NCBI GenBank assembly: GCA_964460465.1
Contig: CAYWSB010000010.1
Coordinates: 1 to 64,000, forward strand
Source of the DNA: SLRI01 sp964460465
GTDB lineage: Bacteria > Pseudomonadota > Alphaproteobacteria > Geminicoccales > Geminicoccaceae
Direction: 5' to 3'
Length of the DNA stretch: 64,000 bases
Shown here: piece by piece, positions 1-13,667 of the stretch
How the letters are laid out: each line of letters opens with the position of its first letter
Position numbering within the stretch: the first letter of the stretch is position 1
Position numbers and translations under genes: made by a program
The notes under the pieces: generated by a model
Database searches by the model: none
Told to the model about the DNA's origin: nothing
What the model saw: the letters and a program-made list of their open reading frames with translations, nothing else

Positions 1-25
1 CCGTGGGGACCCCGCGGCCCCACGG
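1..25. repeat. Perfect inverted repeat at left edge
   Basis: CCGTGGGG (1-8) pairs with CCCCACGG (18-25) around a 9-base loop. It may be the tail of a terminator belonging to a gene left of the window, but no T-run is visible and the left flank is missing. Nothing else recognisable lies between it and the rpoD-distal hairpin; no tRNA could be folded from bases 1-144. Confidence 0.3.
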
Positions 26-101
26 GGGAGCACCTGCTTCGTCGTTGGCTCGCCGCCAAGCTCATGAAATGCCCATAAAGCTTCTCGGACAGGCTCTAAG
101 T

Positions 102-133
102 GATCGGCGCGGCGAGGCGCCGCCTCTCCGATC
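102..133 (-). terminator. Stem-loop just downstream of rpoD
   Basis: GATCGG (102-107) pairs with CCGATC (128-133), with an inner GAGGCG/CGCCTC arm, 12 bases after the rpoD stop. The position suits a terminator of the yqeY-dnaG-rpoD operon. The minus strand has no T-run after the stem, so intrinsic termination is not certain; an RNA-stabilising 3' hairpin is the alternative. Confidence 0.4.
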
Positions 134-144
134 CTCCTTCGCCC

Positions 145-2163
<2,019 letters not shown>

Positions 2164-2236
2164 GCACCCTCACTCCACCTGGAACGCGACGCACGATCCC
2201 GCATCGCACGTCCGCCGTCGTTGATCGAACAACAAT

Positions 2237-2263
2237 GAGCGGGCCGGCAACAGCCGCCCGCTC
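2237..2263 (-). terminator. Possible terminator or attenuator between dnaG and rpoD
   Basis: GAGCGGGC (2237-2244) pairs perfectly with GCCCGCTC (2256-2263) over an 11-base loop. In minus-strand reading the stem is followed by ATTGTTGTT, a weak T-rich tract. It lies 74 bases ahead of the rpoD start, so it could trim read-through from dnaG into rpoD. The rest of the 2164-2459 gap shows no convincing -35/-10 pair to me. Confidence 0.35.
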
Positions 2264-2459
2264 GTCCTCTTGCTTGACACCTGCCGAGGGCCAACCGCCG
2301 CCGATCCCGAAGATGCCACCCTCGCCTCGGTCATCATCCGCGGAACTGGTCCCCGCCGATGCGATGGTCATCGGCGGCTGCCTCGTTTCGGTCGATAGCT
2401 GTCACCCATTCACAACAATGATCGAACCATCCTTGCCGCCTGGCGAACCGCGCCCGCGG

Positions 2460-4328
2460 CTAGCCCTCGCGCTCCTCGTCGGGTCCGCCGGCATCGCCAC
2501 CATTGAGCAGATGGTTCAGCCGCCGCCACGCCATCACGTCCATCTCGCCACCACTGGTGAAACGAGCTGACGCTTCCCGCTCAACCTCTTCCGCCGACTT
2601 CCTGCGACGCAGGGCCAGCATGGCGTCGAGCTCCATTTCGAGACCTGTGCTCGCGCCTTCGGCACGCTCCCAGAAGCCGCCGACCGCCTCGCGAGCATCC
2701 CGCACCAACCCTGCAAAACCGTATTGCCTGAGGTGGTTATCGAGGCTTGCCGCGTCAAGGTGGTCGGTCGAGGCCAGCCAGTTCAGCACCTCGCGCCGGG
2801 CGGCCTCGGCGGATCCCTCGAGCGCCAACCCGTCGAGGTCCTCGCCGTAGCGATCGAGCAGCGCAGGCTGGTGCAGGAACGCGCCCAGCAGCACCAGGAA
2901 GGGCTGCCGCTCGGTCTTCTGCATCGACGCCTTGAGCTCGGCCCGCCCGGCGCCCTCCCAGGCACCACCGGCGCGTCCGCCCGCCGGTCGCCCGAGACCG
3001 ACGCGGTCGCTGGGCCGGTTCGGTCGGCCCGGGCGTCCCGCGGGCCCCCGGCCGGCACTCCGGCGCAGTCCATAGAGCAGGTCGTCGAACCTCGCCTTGA
3101 GCCCGTCCTTGAGGCCCGGATCGGCGGCGAGCCTGACATGGTCGAGCAGCCGCCGCCGCAGGCCCGCCAACTGCTCGGGCGTCTCGACCGGCCCGGCGTT
3201 GAACTCCGCCTGCCAGATCATCATCGAGAGCGGCACCGCACTGGCGACCAGGTCGACCAATGCCGCCCGGCCGCGGCCGCGCAGGAGGCTGTCGGGGTCC
3301 TCGCCGGCCGGCAGCACGACGAAGCGCAAGGTCTGCCCGCCGCGCATCACGGGCAGGGCGCGGCGGATCATCCGCATCGCCGCCGCGAGGCCGGCGGCGT
3401 CGCCATCCAGGCAAACATAGGGCTCGTCGCTGTGCCGCCAGAGCAGCTCCAGCTGGCCCTCGCCCACCGCCGTGCCCAGAGGCGCCACGGTGTTGGCAAA
3501 CCCCGCCTCGTGCATGGCGATCACGTCGAGATAGCCCTCGACGATGAAGATCTCGCGGCGCTCGCGCGCCGGCCGGCTCGCCTGGTCGAGGCCGTAGAGC
3601 AGGCTGCCCTTCTTGAACAGCGGGGTCTCGGGCGTGTTGAGGTACTTGGCCCTCGCCTCGCCCAGGGCGCGGCCGCCGAAGCCGACCAATCGGCCGCGAC
3701 CGTCGGTGATCGGGAACATCAGTCGGTGGCGGAACCGGTCGTAGGCGGCGCCACCATCCTCGGGGCGGACCACGAGGCCGGCCTCGATCTGCACCTCGAC
3801 CGGGATGCCCTGCGCCTCCAGGGCCCGGACCAGGCCGTGCCGGCCGTCGGGCGCGTAGCCCAGCGCGAACCGCTCTTGCAGCTCGATCGGCACCCCGCGC
3901 CGGTCGAGATAGTCGCGCGCCACCTTGCCGGCGGCTGTCGCCAGCTGCTGGCGAAACCACGTGCGGGCCGCCTCGTTGGCGGCCAGGAGCGGGTCGACCC
4001 GCTCGCGCCGCGCCGGCGTGCCGGCCGGATCACGCAGCGGGGCCGGGATGCCGGTGAGATCCGCGAGCCGGCGCAGCGCCTCGGCGAAGGGCAGGCCCTC
4101 GATCGCCATGACGAAGTCGATGGCGTTGCCGTGCGCACCGCAGCCGAAGCAGTGATAGTTGCCCTGGTCCTCGAAGACGTAGAAGGACGGCGATTTCTCC
4201 TGATGGAACGGGCAAAGGCCCTGATGGCGGTTGCCGCGGCGCGCCAGCCGAACGTGCCGGCCGACGATGTCGACCAGCGGGAGCCGCGCCTTGAACTCCT
4301 CGAGTGCGCCGTCGCCCGCCCGGCTCAT
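2460..4328 (-). CDS. dnaG: DNA primase DnaG
   Basis: The 622-residue primase makes RNA primers at the replication fork with DnaB helicase. An N-terminal CHC2 zinc finger is visible (Cys39, His42, Cys60, Cys63). The primase core and TOPRIM domain follow, with the EGYLD glutamate and the LDGDAAG metal-binding motif. A Gly/Arg/Pro-rich linker around residues 420-460 precedes the C-terminal helicase-interaction region. The length is typical of alphaproteobacterial DnaG. It starts 30 bp after the yqeY stop, so the two are probably cotranscribed, with rpoD downstream. Confidence 0.97.
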   Translation of the reverse strand: MSRAGDGALEEFKARLPLVDIVGRHVRLARRGNRHQGLCPFHQEKSPSFYVFEDQGNYHCFGCGAHGNAIDFVMAIEGLPFAEALRRLADLTGIPAPLRDPAGTPARRERVDPLLAANEAARTWFRQQLATAAGKVARDYLDRRGVPIELQERFALGYAPDGRHGLVRALEAQGIPVEVQIEAGLVVRPEDGGAAYDRFRHRLMFPITDGRGRLVGFGGRALGEARAKYLNTPETPLFKKGSLLYGLDQASRPARERREIFIVEGYLDVIAMHEAGFANTVAPLGTAVGEGQLELLWRHSDEPYVCLDGDAAGLAAAMRMIRRALPVMRGGQTLRFVVLPAGEDPDSLLRGRGRAALVDLVASAVPLSMMIWQAEFNAGPVETPEQLAGLRRRLLDHVRLAADPGLKDGLKARFDDLLYGLRRSAGRGPAGRPGRPNRPSDRVGLGRPAGGRAGGAWEGAGRAELKASMQKTERQPFLVLLGAFLHQPALLDRYGEDLDGLALEGSAEAARREVLNWLASTDHLDAASLDNHLRQYGFAGLVRDAREAVGGFWERAEGASTGLEMELDAMLALRRRKSAEEVEREASARFTSGGEMDVMAWRRLNHLLNGGDAGGPDEEREG

Positions 4329-4358
4329 GCGATGCCCGCAGCGACCGGCGACGCCGCC

Positions 4359-4808
4359 TCAGGCGAGCTTTTGGCAGACCCGCCGCTTCGCCCGCGCGAA
4401 ATCCATCTCGCCATCGTAGCGCTCCTTCAGCGCCGCCATCACCTTGCCGGTGTCCTTGAGCCGTCGGGCGCCGATCGCGTCGATCATCTCGTCGACGGCG
4501 CTGTCCATCTCGTCCTCGGACATCGGCTGCGGCAGGAACTGCTGGAGCACCTCGATCTCCGCCGCCTCGCGCTCGGCGTCGTCGAGCCTGGCGGTCTCCT
4601 CGCAGCGCGCGATGTCGACCTCGCGTTGCGCCACCATGTCGCGCAGCATCGCCGCGATGGCTTCATCGTCGAGCTCGTCGGCGACGCCCGCCTCGCGGGC
4701 GCAATGGTCGCGTTCCTTCAAGGCCGCCAGCACCAGCCGCAAGGTCGCGGCCGTCCTGGCCTCCGGCGCGGTCTTGAGCGCCGACGCAAGACGCTGTCTC
4801 AATGACAC
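4359..4808 (-). CDS. yqeY: GatB/YqeY domain protein
   Basis: A 149-residue stand-alone protein similar to the tail domain of the GatB subunit of aspartyl/glutamyl-tRNA amidotransferase. It begins SLRQRLASALK, has the conserved middle segment LRLVLAALKERD, and ends MDFARAKRRVCQKLA. In alphaproteobacteria it commonly precedes dnaG and rpoD, as here. The in-frame ATG at 4949 would add 47 arginine-rich residues unlike the family, so I chose the GTG at 4808. Its exact biochemical role is not established; a tRNA-related function is inferred from the domain. Confidence 0.9.
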   Translation of the reverse strand: MSLRQRLASALKTAPEARTAATLRLVLAALKERDHCAREAGVADELDDEAIAAMLRDMVAQREVDIARCEETARLDDAEREAAEIEVLQQFLPQPMSEDEMDSAVDEMIDAIGARRLKDTGKVMAALKERYDGEMDFARAKRRVCQKLA

Positions 4809-5164
4809 CTGACGTTCTCGCCCAATTGCCCGTCTTCTCGACCGAAAAGGTCCCTGGGGGCGCCACGCAGCCCTGGCCGCCCGGACCCGCAACCGACGCC
4901 CCGCGTTCCGCGTTCCGCGAGCGCGCCTCGCGGGCCAAGGCCACGCCACACCGGTCGGCTCGCAGTCCGGCGGCGTCGCTTGACCACTCGGGCAACAATG
5001 CTACAACCCGCCGGGCACGTCGTCACCGGCCGATTTTGCGCGCGTGCAGCCCTGCTCGTCATCGCACGCATCGTCCGGCGATCGCCGCCCAAGTTGCCGA
5101 CCGACCGTCCGTTCGTCCCCAGCGGGACGGACGCAGCGGTCGGGCGGCCCGACCTCCTAGGCAG
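4809..5164. other. Divergent intergenic region yqeY/carA
   Basis: 356 bases between the divergent yqeY and carA starts. It holds the candidate carA promoter listed separately. I saw no convincing promoter for yqeY on the minus strand, no riboswitch and no tandem repeats. An open frame runs through it in phase with carA from 4802, but its translation is arginine-rich and unlike CarA. Confidence 0.6.
4980..5007 (+). promoter_or_regulatory. Candidate sigma-70 promoter of carAB
   Basis: TTGACC (4980-4985), a 16-base spacer and TACAAC (5002-5007) form a reasonable housekeeping promoter about 160 bases before the carA start. The match is 5/6 to the -35 and 4/6 to the -10 consensus. It is the best pair I could find in the gap; the long leader it implies is unexplained. 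Confidence 0.4.
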
Positions 5165-6334
5165 ATGGGCCCCGAGATGCAACCAGATGCCACCGCACCC
5201 TCCGCCGTACTGGCACTGGAGGACGGAACGGTCCTCGCCGGCCACGGCTTCGGTGGCAGGGCAACCGTGATCGGCGAGCTCGTGTTCAACACGGCGATGA
5301 CCGGCTACCAGGAGATCCTGACCGATCCTTCCTATGCCGGCCAGATCGTCACCTTCACTTTCCCCCATATAGGCAATGTCGGCACCAACGAGGAGGACCG
5401 GGAGGCCATCACCCCGGTGGTCAAGGGCCTCGTCACCCGGGCCACGGTCACCCGGCCGTCCAACTGGCGCGACCAGCTCGACCTCGTGGGCTGGCTCGAG
5501 CGCCATGGCATTCCCGGCATCGCCGGCGTCGACACCCGGCGGATCACCGCCCGCCTGCGCGACAAGGGTGCCCTGAAGGCCTGCCTCGCGCACGACCCGG
5601 ACGGCGTCGCCGACCCGGCGGCGCTGGTCGACCGGGCGCGCGCCTGGAGCGGCATCGAGGGCGCCGACCTCGCCTCGGCGGTGGCCTCCCGGCAGCGCTA
5701 CACGTGGACCGAAGCGGCCTGGGACCCGGCCACCGGCTACGCCACCGGCGGCGGCACCGGGCCGCACATCGTCGTCGTCGACTACGGCGTGAAGCACAAC
5801 ATCCTGCGCTCGCTCGCTGCCCGCGGCTGCCGGGTCACGGTGGTGCCCGGCACCGGCAGCGCCGCCGACATCCTCGCGCTCGAGCCTGACGGCATCGTGC
5901 TCGCCAACGGCCCCGGCGATCCGGCGGCCACGGGCGTTCATGCTGTGCCGGAGATCAGGGCCCTGCTGGCCGCCGGCCGGCCCGTCCTCGGCATCTGCCT
6001 CGGCCACCAGATGCTGGGCATCGCCACCGGGGCGAGGACCGAGAAGATGGCCTTCGGCCACCACGGTGCGAACCATCCGGTCAAGGATCTCCAGACCGGC
6101 AAGGTCGAGATCACCAGCCAGAATCACGGCTTCGCCATCGCCGATCGCGACCTGCCGCCGGAGATCGAGGTCACCCACCGCTCGCTTTTCGACGGCACCA
6201 TCCAGGGGGTCCGCCTCCGGGGCCGGCCGGTCTACGCCGTCCAGTACCACCCGGAGGCGTCGCCGGGGCCGCACGACAGCCAGTACCTCTTCGACCGCTT
6301 CTTGGACGATGTGCGCCGGACGGCGCAGCGCTAG
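5165..6334 (+). CDS. carA: Carbamoyl-phosphate synthase small (glutaminase) chain CarA
   Basis: Class I glutamine amidotransferase subunit that strips ammonia from glutamine for CarB in arginine and pyrimidine synthesis. The N-terminal CPSase domain begins VLALEDGTVLAGHGFG and contains NTAMTGYQEILTDPSY. The glutaminase domain holds the nucleophile in GICLGHQML and the His/Glu of YHPEASPGPHD. I start at ATG 5165, giving 389 residues; ATG 5177 is equally possible and fits the family slightly better. It is 12 bp ahead of carB, clearly one operon. Confidence 0.96.
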   Translation: MGPEMQPDATAPSAVLALEDGTVLAGHGFGGRATVIGELVFNTAMTGYQEILTDPSYAGQIVTFTFPHIGNVGTNEEDREAITPVVKGLVTRATVTRPSNWRDQLDLVGWLERHGIPGIAGVDTRRITARLRDKGALKACLAHDPDGVADPAALVDRARAWSGIEGADLASAVASRQRYTWTEAAWDPATGYATGGGTGPHIVVVDYGVKHNILRSLAARGCRVTVVPGTGSAADILALEPDGIVLANGPGDPAATGVHAVPEIRALLAAGRPVLGICLGHQMLGIATGARTEKMAFGHHGANHPVKDLQTGKVEITSQNHGFAIADRDLPPEIEVTHRSLFDGTIQGVRLRGRPVYAVQYHPEASPGPHDSQYLFDRFLDDVRRTAQR

Positions 6335-6346
6335 CCAGGCCTCGCC

Positions 6347-9598
<3,252 letters not shown>

Positions 9599-9606
9599 GG
9601 TCCGGA

Positions 9607-9641
9607 CGGCGCTCAGGGCATCGGCAGATGCCGGGGCGCCG
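9607..9641 (+). terminator. Two-arm stem-loop between carB and greA
   Basis: Outer arms CGGCGC (9607-9612) and GCGCCG (9636-9641) enclose an inner GGCAT/ATGCC hairpin (9617-9621 with 9628-9632). It starts 9 bases after carB and ends 33 bases before greA. The bases after it (AAATTCCCC) are only mildly AT-rich, so it may be a weak terminator, a processing site or a greA leader structure. Confidence 0.3.
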
Positions 9642-9673
9642 AAATTCCCCATTCTCCTGGAACGATTGTTATC

Positions 9674-10168
9674 ATGGTCACCAAGATCCCGATGACGCCC
9701 GATGGACATGCGCGGCTGAGCGCCGAGCTCAAGCGCCTGAAGAATGTCGAGCGCCCGGCCGTGATCAAGCAGATCGCCGAGGCACGCGAGCACGGCGATC
9801 TTTCCGAGAACGCCGAGTACCATGCCGCGCGCGAGAAGCAGGGCTTCATCGAGGGTCGGGTGATGGAGCTCGAGGACAAGCTCGGCCGCGCCGAGGTCAT
9901 CGACGTCAGCTCGCTCTCCGGCAGCAAGGTCGTGTTCGGGGCCAAGGTGAAGCTGGTCGACGAGGAGACGGACGAGGAGATCGTCTACCAGATCGTCGGG
10001 CCCGAGGAGGCCGAGATCCAGCAGGGCCTGCTCTCCATCGCCTCGCCCTTGGCCCGGGCGCTGCTCGGCAAGGAGGCCGGCGACAGCATCGAGGTGACGA
10101 CCCCGCGCGGGGTGCGCTACTTCGAGGTGCTGGAGGTGAGCTTCGGCGAGGCCCAGCCCGCCGAGTAG
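9674..10168 (+). CDS. greA: Transcription elongation factor GreA
   Basis: A 164-residue factor that rescues backtracked RNA polymerase by stimulating transcript cleavage. The N-terminal coiled coil contains EHGDLSENAEYHAAREKQ, whose acidic tip (Asp/Glu) reaches the active site. The C-terminal FKBP-like domain holds the conserved segment SPLARALLGKEAGD. GreA next to carB is a common alphaproteobacterial order. The ribosome binding site is weak. Confidence 0.97.
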   Translation: MVTKIPMTPDGHARLSAELKRLKNVERPAVIKQIAEAREHGDLSENAEYHAAREKQGFIEGRVMELEDKLGRAEVIDVSSLSGSKVVFGAKVKLVDEETDEEIVYQIVGPEEAEIQQGLLSIASPLARALLGKEAGDSIEVTTPRGVRYFEVLEVSFGEAQPAE

Positions 10169-10204
10169 CGACTGGTCGAGACACGGAGCGGGGCAGCGAG
10201 CGGC

Positions 10205-11149
10205 ATGGGCAGTGAACGTCGGACTCGGGTCCTGATCATCGGGTCGGGACCAGCAGGCTACACGGCCGCGATCTACGCCGCCCGCGCCAACCTGCAGCCG
10301 ATCCTGGTGCAGGGGCTGCAGCCGGGCGGCCAGCTCTCGATCACCACCGACGTCGAGAACTACCCGGGCTTCAAGGACCCGATCCAGGGCCCCTGGCTGA
10401 TGGAGCAGATGGCGGCGCAGGCGCAGCACTGCGGCGCCGAGCTCGTCTTCGACATCGTCACCGAGGTGAATCTGGACGGCCCGCCCTTCAGGGCCAAGGC
10501 CGACAGCGGTGACGTGTTCATCGCCGATGCCGTCGTGATCGCCACGGGTGCGGTCGCCCGCTGGCTCGGTCTGCCGTCGGAGCAGCGCTTCATGGGCCAT
10601 GGCGTCTCGGCCTGCGCCACCTGCGACGGCTTCTTCTTCCGGGGCAAGCCGGTGGCCGTAGTGGGCGGGGGCAACACCGCCGTGGAGGAGGCGCTCTACC
10701 TCGCCCAGATGTGCGAGAGGGTGACGCTGATCCACCGCCGGGATTCGCTGCGCGCCGACCAGACGCTGCAGGGGCGGCTGTTCAGGAGCGCGAAGATCGA
10801 CGTCCTCTGGGACCACGTCGTCGAGGAGGTGCGCGGCACGGCGGAGCCCAAGACGGTGACCGGCCTCGTCCTCAACAACGTCAAGACCGGAGCCTTGCGC
10901 GAGCTCGCGGTGGACGGCCTCTTCATCGCCATCGGCCACGACCCGGCGACGAGCCTCTTTCGCGGCCAGCTCGCCATCGACCAGGACGGCTACATCGTCA
11001 CCGCCCCGGACAGCACCCGCACCAGCGTGCCCGGCGTCTTCGCCGCGGGCGACGTTCAGGACAAGATCTACCGCCAGGCGGTGACCGCCGCGGGGTCGGG
11101 CTGCATGGCCGCCCTCGAGGCGGAACGCTGGCTCGCCGAGCGGCACTGA
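10205..11149 (+). CDS. trxB: Thioredoxin-disulfide reductase TrxB
   Basis: A 314-residue FAD/NADPH flavoenzyme that keeps thioredoxin reduced in the cytoplasm. The FAD-binding GSGPAGYTAAIYAAR is at the N-terminus, followed by GGQL and the ENYPGF segment. The redox-active pair is CATC near residues 137-140. The NADPH site GGGNTAVEEALYLA follows, and the C-terminal FAD motif contains GVFAAGDVQD. It has a short gap to greA upstream and to a disrupted LysR gene downstream. Confidence 0.96.
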   Translation: MGSERRTRVLIIGSGPAGYTAAIYAARANLQPILVQGLQPGGQLSITTDVENYPGFKDPIQGPWLMEQMAAQAQHCGAELVFDIVTEVNLDGPPFRAKADSGDVFIADAVVIATGAVARWLGLPSEQRFMGHGVSACATCDGFFFRGKPVAVVGGGNTAVEEALYLAQMCERVTLIHRRDSLRADQTLQGRLFRSAKIDVLWDHVVEEVRGTAEPKTVTGLVLNNVKTGALRELAVDGLFIAIGHDPATSLFRGQLAIDQDGYIVTAPDSTRTSVPGVFAAGDVQDKIYRQAVTAAGSGCMAALEAERWLAERH

Positions 11150-11198
11150 CAGCGGCGCCGGTCGCCGCGCTGCCGGCCGGTCGGGGAGGGCTGGGACC

Positions 11199-12101
11199 AT
11201 GATCGACTGGGACCGGGTGCGGATCTTCCACGCGGTGGCGGGGGCGGGCAGCTTCACCAAGGCCGCCGACCGGCTCGGCCTGAGCCAGTCGGCCATCAGC
11301 CGGCAGATCGGCGCGCTCGAGGAAACCATCGGCACGCCCCTCTTCCACCGGCACGCCCGTGGCTTGATCCTGACCGAGCAGGGCGAGATTCTGCTGGAGA
11401 CCGCCGAGGAGGTGGCGAGGCGCATCGCCGCCGTCGAGACCACGCTCGGCGAGGTGCGCGACGAGGCGGCGGGGCATCTCCGGGTCAACACCACGGTCGG
11501 GCTCGGCACGGTCTGGCTCACCTCGCACCTCTACGATTTCCGCGCGCTCTACCCCGACATCACGCTCGAGCTGGTCGCCACCGACAGCGATCTCGACCTC
11601 GCCATGCGCGAGGCGGACGTCGCCATCCGCCTGCAGCGGCCGACCCAGCCGGATCTCGTGCAGCGGCGGCTGATGACCGTGCACACGCACATCTACGGCA
11701 GCGACCGCTACCTCTCGGCCCAGGGCGTCCCGGCGAGCGCCGCCTAGCTCGACCGGCATTGCCTGATCGCCTACGGCCAGCAGTACCAGCCGCCGGTGCC
11801 CAGCTTGAACTGGATCCTCTCGGCCGGGCGCGACGAGGACGAGTTGCACAGCAGGAAGCCGACGCTGACCATCAACAACGTCTTCGGCATGCTCCGGGCC
11901 TGCGAATGCGGCCTCGGCCTGGCCTCGCTGCCCGATTATCTCGGCAGCACCAACGCCAACCTAAAGGTCGTGCTGCCGGATCTCGAGGGCCCCAGCTTCA
12001 CCGCCTATTTCGTCTATCCGGAGGAGCTCAGGGCGTCCAAGCGGGTGGCGGTGTTCCGCGATTTCCTGCTCGAGAAGGTCGCGGCGCAATCGGTTTGGTA
12101 G
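11199..12101 (+). pseudogene. LysR-family regulator interrupted by an in-frame TAG
   Basis: The reading frame encodes a complete LysR-type regulator of 300 codons except for an amber TAG at codon 183 (11745-11747). The N-terminal winged helix (MIDWDRVRIFHAVAGAGSF, then LSQSAISRQIGALE) and the first half of the effector domain are intact. After the stop, the same frame continues from LDRHCLIAYGQQ to a normal end near 12101. A GAG to TAG change would explain it. A truncated 182-residue product could still bind DNA. The effector and targets are unknown; it lies directly after trxB. A sequencing error is the main alternative. Confidence 0.75.
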
Positions 12102-12218
12102 GCGCCGCTGCGGGCGTTCGCCGGCGCTGAGCCTGCACATTTGTGCCATGCAAAAAAAAATGCCTGCCGATGCGAAAAAGGGCTGGTCAACCGGCGGGCG
12201 TCACACTATTTATTGCAG

Positions 12219-12381
12219 TGCAGCAAGACGGTGCTCTGAGCGTCTTGCAGGCAGCGTCCCGATCGGCGACGCTAGGATGGGGCTCCGGCCTTATCCGCGA
12301 GGGCTTCCCACGGAAGCACTCTCTCAGACATTTAGCCTCCCTGATCTACTTGGCCGGGTCTTCGGACCCGGCTCTTTTTTT
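12219..12381 (+). ncRNA. Candidate small RNA (about 160 nt) ending at an intrinsic terminator
   Basis: Three clean hairpins follow each other: GCAAGACG/CGTCTTGC (12223-12248), AGCGTC/GACGCT (12253-12273) and GCTTCC/GGAAGC (12303-12317). They are followed by a textbook terminator (12353-12381). A weak promoter can be drawn upstream: TGGTCA (12184-12189), 17 bases, TATTTA (12207-12212). I could not match it to 6S, SRP, tmRNA or RNase P RNA. It could also be the 3' untranslated region of the upstream LysR remnant. The 5' end is a guess. Confidence 0.35.
12353..12381 (+). terminator. Strong rho-independent terminator
   Basis: GCCGGGTC (12353-12360), a TTCG loop, GACCCGGC (12365-12372), then TCTTTTTTT. 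This is an 8-bp GC-rich stem with a stable tetraloop and a T-run. It ends whatever plus-strand transcript covers 12102-12350. Confidence 0.88.
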
Positions 12382-12502
12382 GCGCACTTCGTGCCTAAAA
12401 AAGTGCGTAAGGCCTAACCGCCGCCGCGTCAAGCTGTCGCGAGGCCGTCAAGGCACATTTCCGATTTTCTGCTACGTTTTATGTTGAATGAGCCGCTGCC
12501 TC

Positions 12503-13507
12503 TCACATGAAGAGGCGCTCGCCGTCCAGGCCGTCATAGAGATGTGCCACCTGCTCGCCGTAGCCGTTGTAGAGCTGCGTCGGCAGCCGCTCGTCCGTTC
12601 CGAGCATCCGCTCGAAAGCCTGGCTCCAGCGGGGATGCGGCACCTCCGGGTTCACATTCGCCCAAAAACCGTACTCGTTGCCGGCGATCTCCTCCCAGAA
12701 GCTCACCGGCCGCTGGTCCGTGAAGGTGAAGCGGACGATCGACTTGACCGACTTGAAGCCGTACTTCCAGGGCACGGCGAGGCGCAAGGGCGCCCCGTTC
12801 TGCCGCGGCATCGGCTCGCCGTAGATGCCGGTCGCGATGAAGGCGAGCTCGTTGGTCGCCTCGCCCATGGTCAGCCCCTCGACGTAGGGCCAGGGGTACC
12901 AGAACTGCCGCTGCCCGGGTGCCTGCGAGCTGTCCTCGAAGGTCGTCATGACCAAATATTGGGCAGACGACAGCGGCCGGGCGAACTCCACCAGCGCCGC
13001 CAGCGGGAATCCGGTCCACGGCACGGCCATCGCCCAGGCCTCCACGCAGCGCAGCCGGTAGAGCCGCTCCTCGACCGGCATCCGCCGGATGAGGTCCTCG
13101 GCGTCGATCACGATCTCTTCCTCGACCATGCCGTCGATCGTCACGGTCCAGGGACGGAGCCTGAGCGCCTGGGCCGCCATCGAGATCTGCTTGTGCGAGC
13201 CGAACTCGTAGAAATTGTTGTAGGTCGTGGCCAGCGCCTGGTCGGTCAGCGGCCGGTCGAGCCCGTACGCCTCGTTTCGAGGTGCCGGATAGAGCTCGGG
13301 CGCGATCGGCGCCTCGTCCGCCATGGCGCTGCCCGCCGGCGCCCCGCCGCCACCGCCGCCGCCCAGCAGGTACCCGGCCCCCGGCGTCGCGGCCAACATC
13401 GCTCCTGCGCCTGCCGCCGCCATCAGCTTGCGCCGGTTCAGCCAGACCGACTTCGGCGTCGCCGCAGTCTCCGGCAACTCCCAGCTCTTGCGCGACCGTG
13501 TGAGCAT
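12503..13507 (-). CDS. msrP: Protein-methionine-sulfoxide reductase catalytic subunit MsrP (YedY family)
   Basis: Periplasmic molybdopterin enzyme that repairs oxidised methionines in envelope proteins. A twin-arginine signal is clear: NRRKLMAAAG at residues 24-33, then a hydrophobic and Gly-rich stretch. The Mo-ligating cysteine is Cys154 in RLRCVEAWAMAVPW. The C-terminal half contains the family segments YGFWANVNPEV and ERLPTQLYNGYGEQ. I start at ATG 13507 (334 residues), behind GGAGGAGGG; a further upstream start at 13570 would put extra residues before the Tat signal. The usual haem membrane partner MsrQ is not adjacent. Confidence 0.92.
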   Translation of the reverse strand: MLTRSRKSWELPETAATPKSVWLNRRKLMAAAGAGAMLAATPGAGYLLGGGGGGGAPAGSAMADEAPIAPELYPAPRNEAYGLDRPLTDQALATTYNNFYEFGSHKQISMAAQALRLRPWTVTIDGMVEEEIVIDAEDLIRRMPVEERLYRLRCVEAWAMAVPWTGFPLAALVEFARPLSSAQYLVMTTFEDSSQAPGQRQFWYPWPYVEGLTMGEATNELAFIATGIYGEPMPRQNGAPLRLAVPWKYGFKSVKSIVRFTFTDQRPVSFWEEIAGNEYGFWANVNPEVPHPRWSQAFERMLGTDERLPTQLYNGYGEQVAHLYDGLDGERLFM

Positions 13508-13667
13508 CCTGCCACCCTCCTCCTGCCATGCAGCCGGAACTAGACCCGGTGCCGCCCCGCGGCAAGTCAAAGGGGTGCGAGCGCGCGGCGCGGAGGCCGT
13601 TCACGAGTTGTCAACTTTTCGCTGCGAGGATCACCGCGGAACGCCTCTTCAGGACGGGAGCCGACGG

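Larger units (their letters stand above)
12102..12502. other. Structured intergenic region without a supported protein gene
   Basis: About 400 bases between the LysR remnant (plus) and msrP (minus, convergent). The composition is lower in GC than its surroundings, with A-runs near 12150 and T-runs near 12375. It contains a series of hairpins ending in a strong terminator, listed separately as a candidate RNA. A further stem CGCACTT/AAGTGCG lies at 12383-12407. Short open frames in this gap run through the hairpins and terminator and have no recognisable protein features. Confidence 0.5.

Noticed and set aside
61..120. Possible tRNA next to rpoD
   Set aside because: No acceptor stem, no T-loop consensus and no cloverleaf could be drawn.
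2724..4805. 693-codon plus-strand frame opposite dnaG and yqeY
   Set aside because: Covers two conserved genes on the opposite strand and has no recognisable domain.
12143..12487. 114-codon plus frame in the msrP/LysR gap
   Set aside because: It runs straight through the hairpins and the terminator and has no ribosome site or recognisable domain.
13508..13667. TGATCC on the minus strand upstream of msrP as another ECF promoter
   Set aside because: Eighteen bases later the sequence is AACTCG, without the TAA of the -10.
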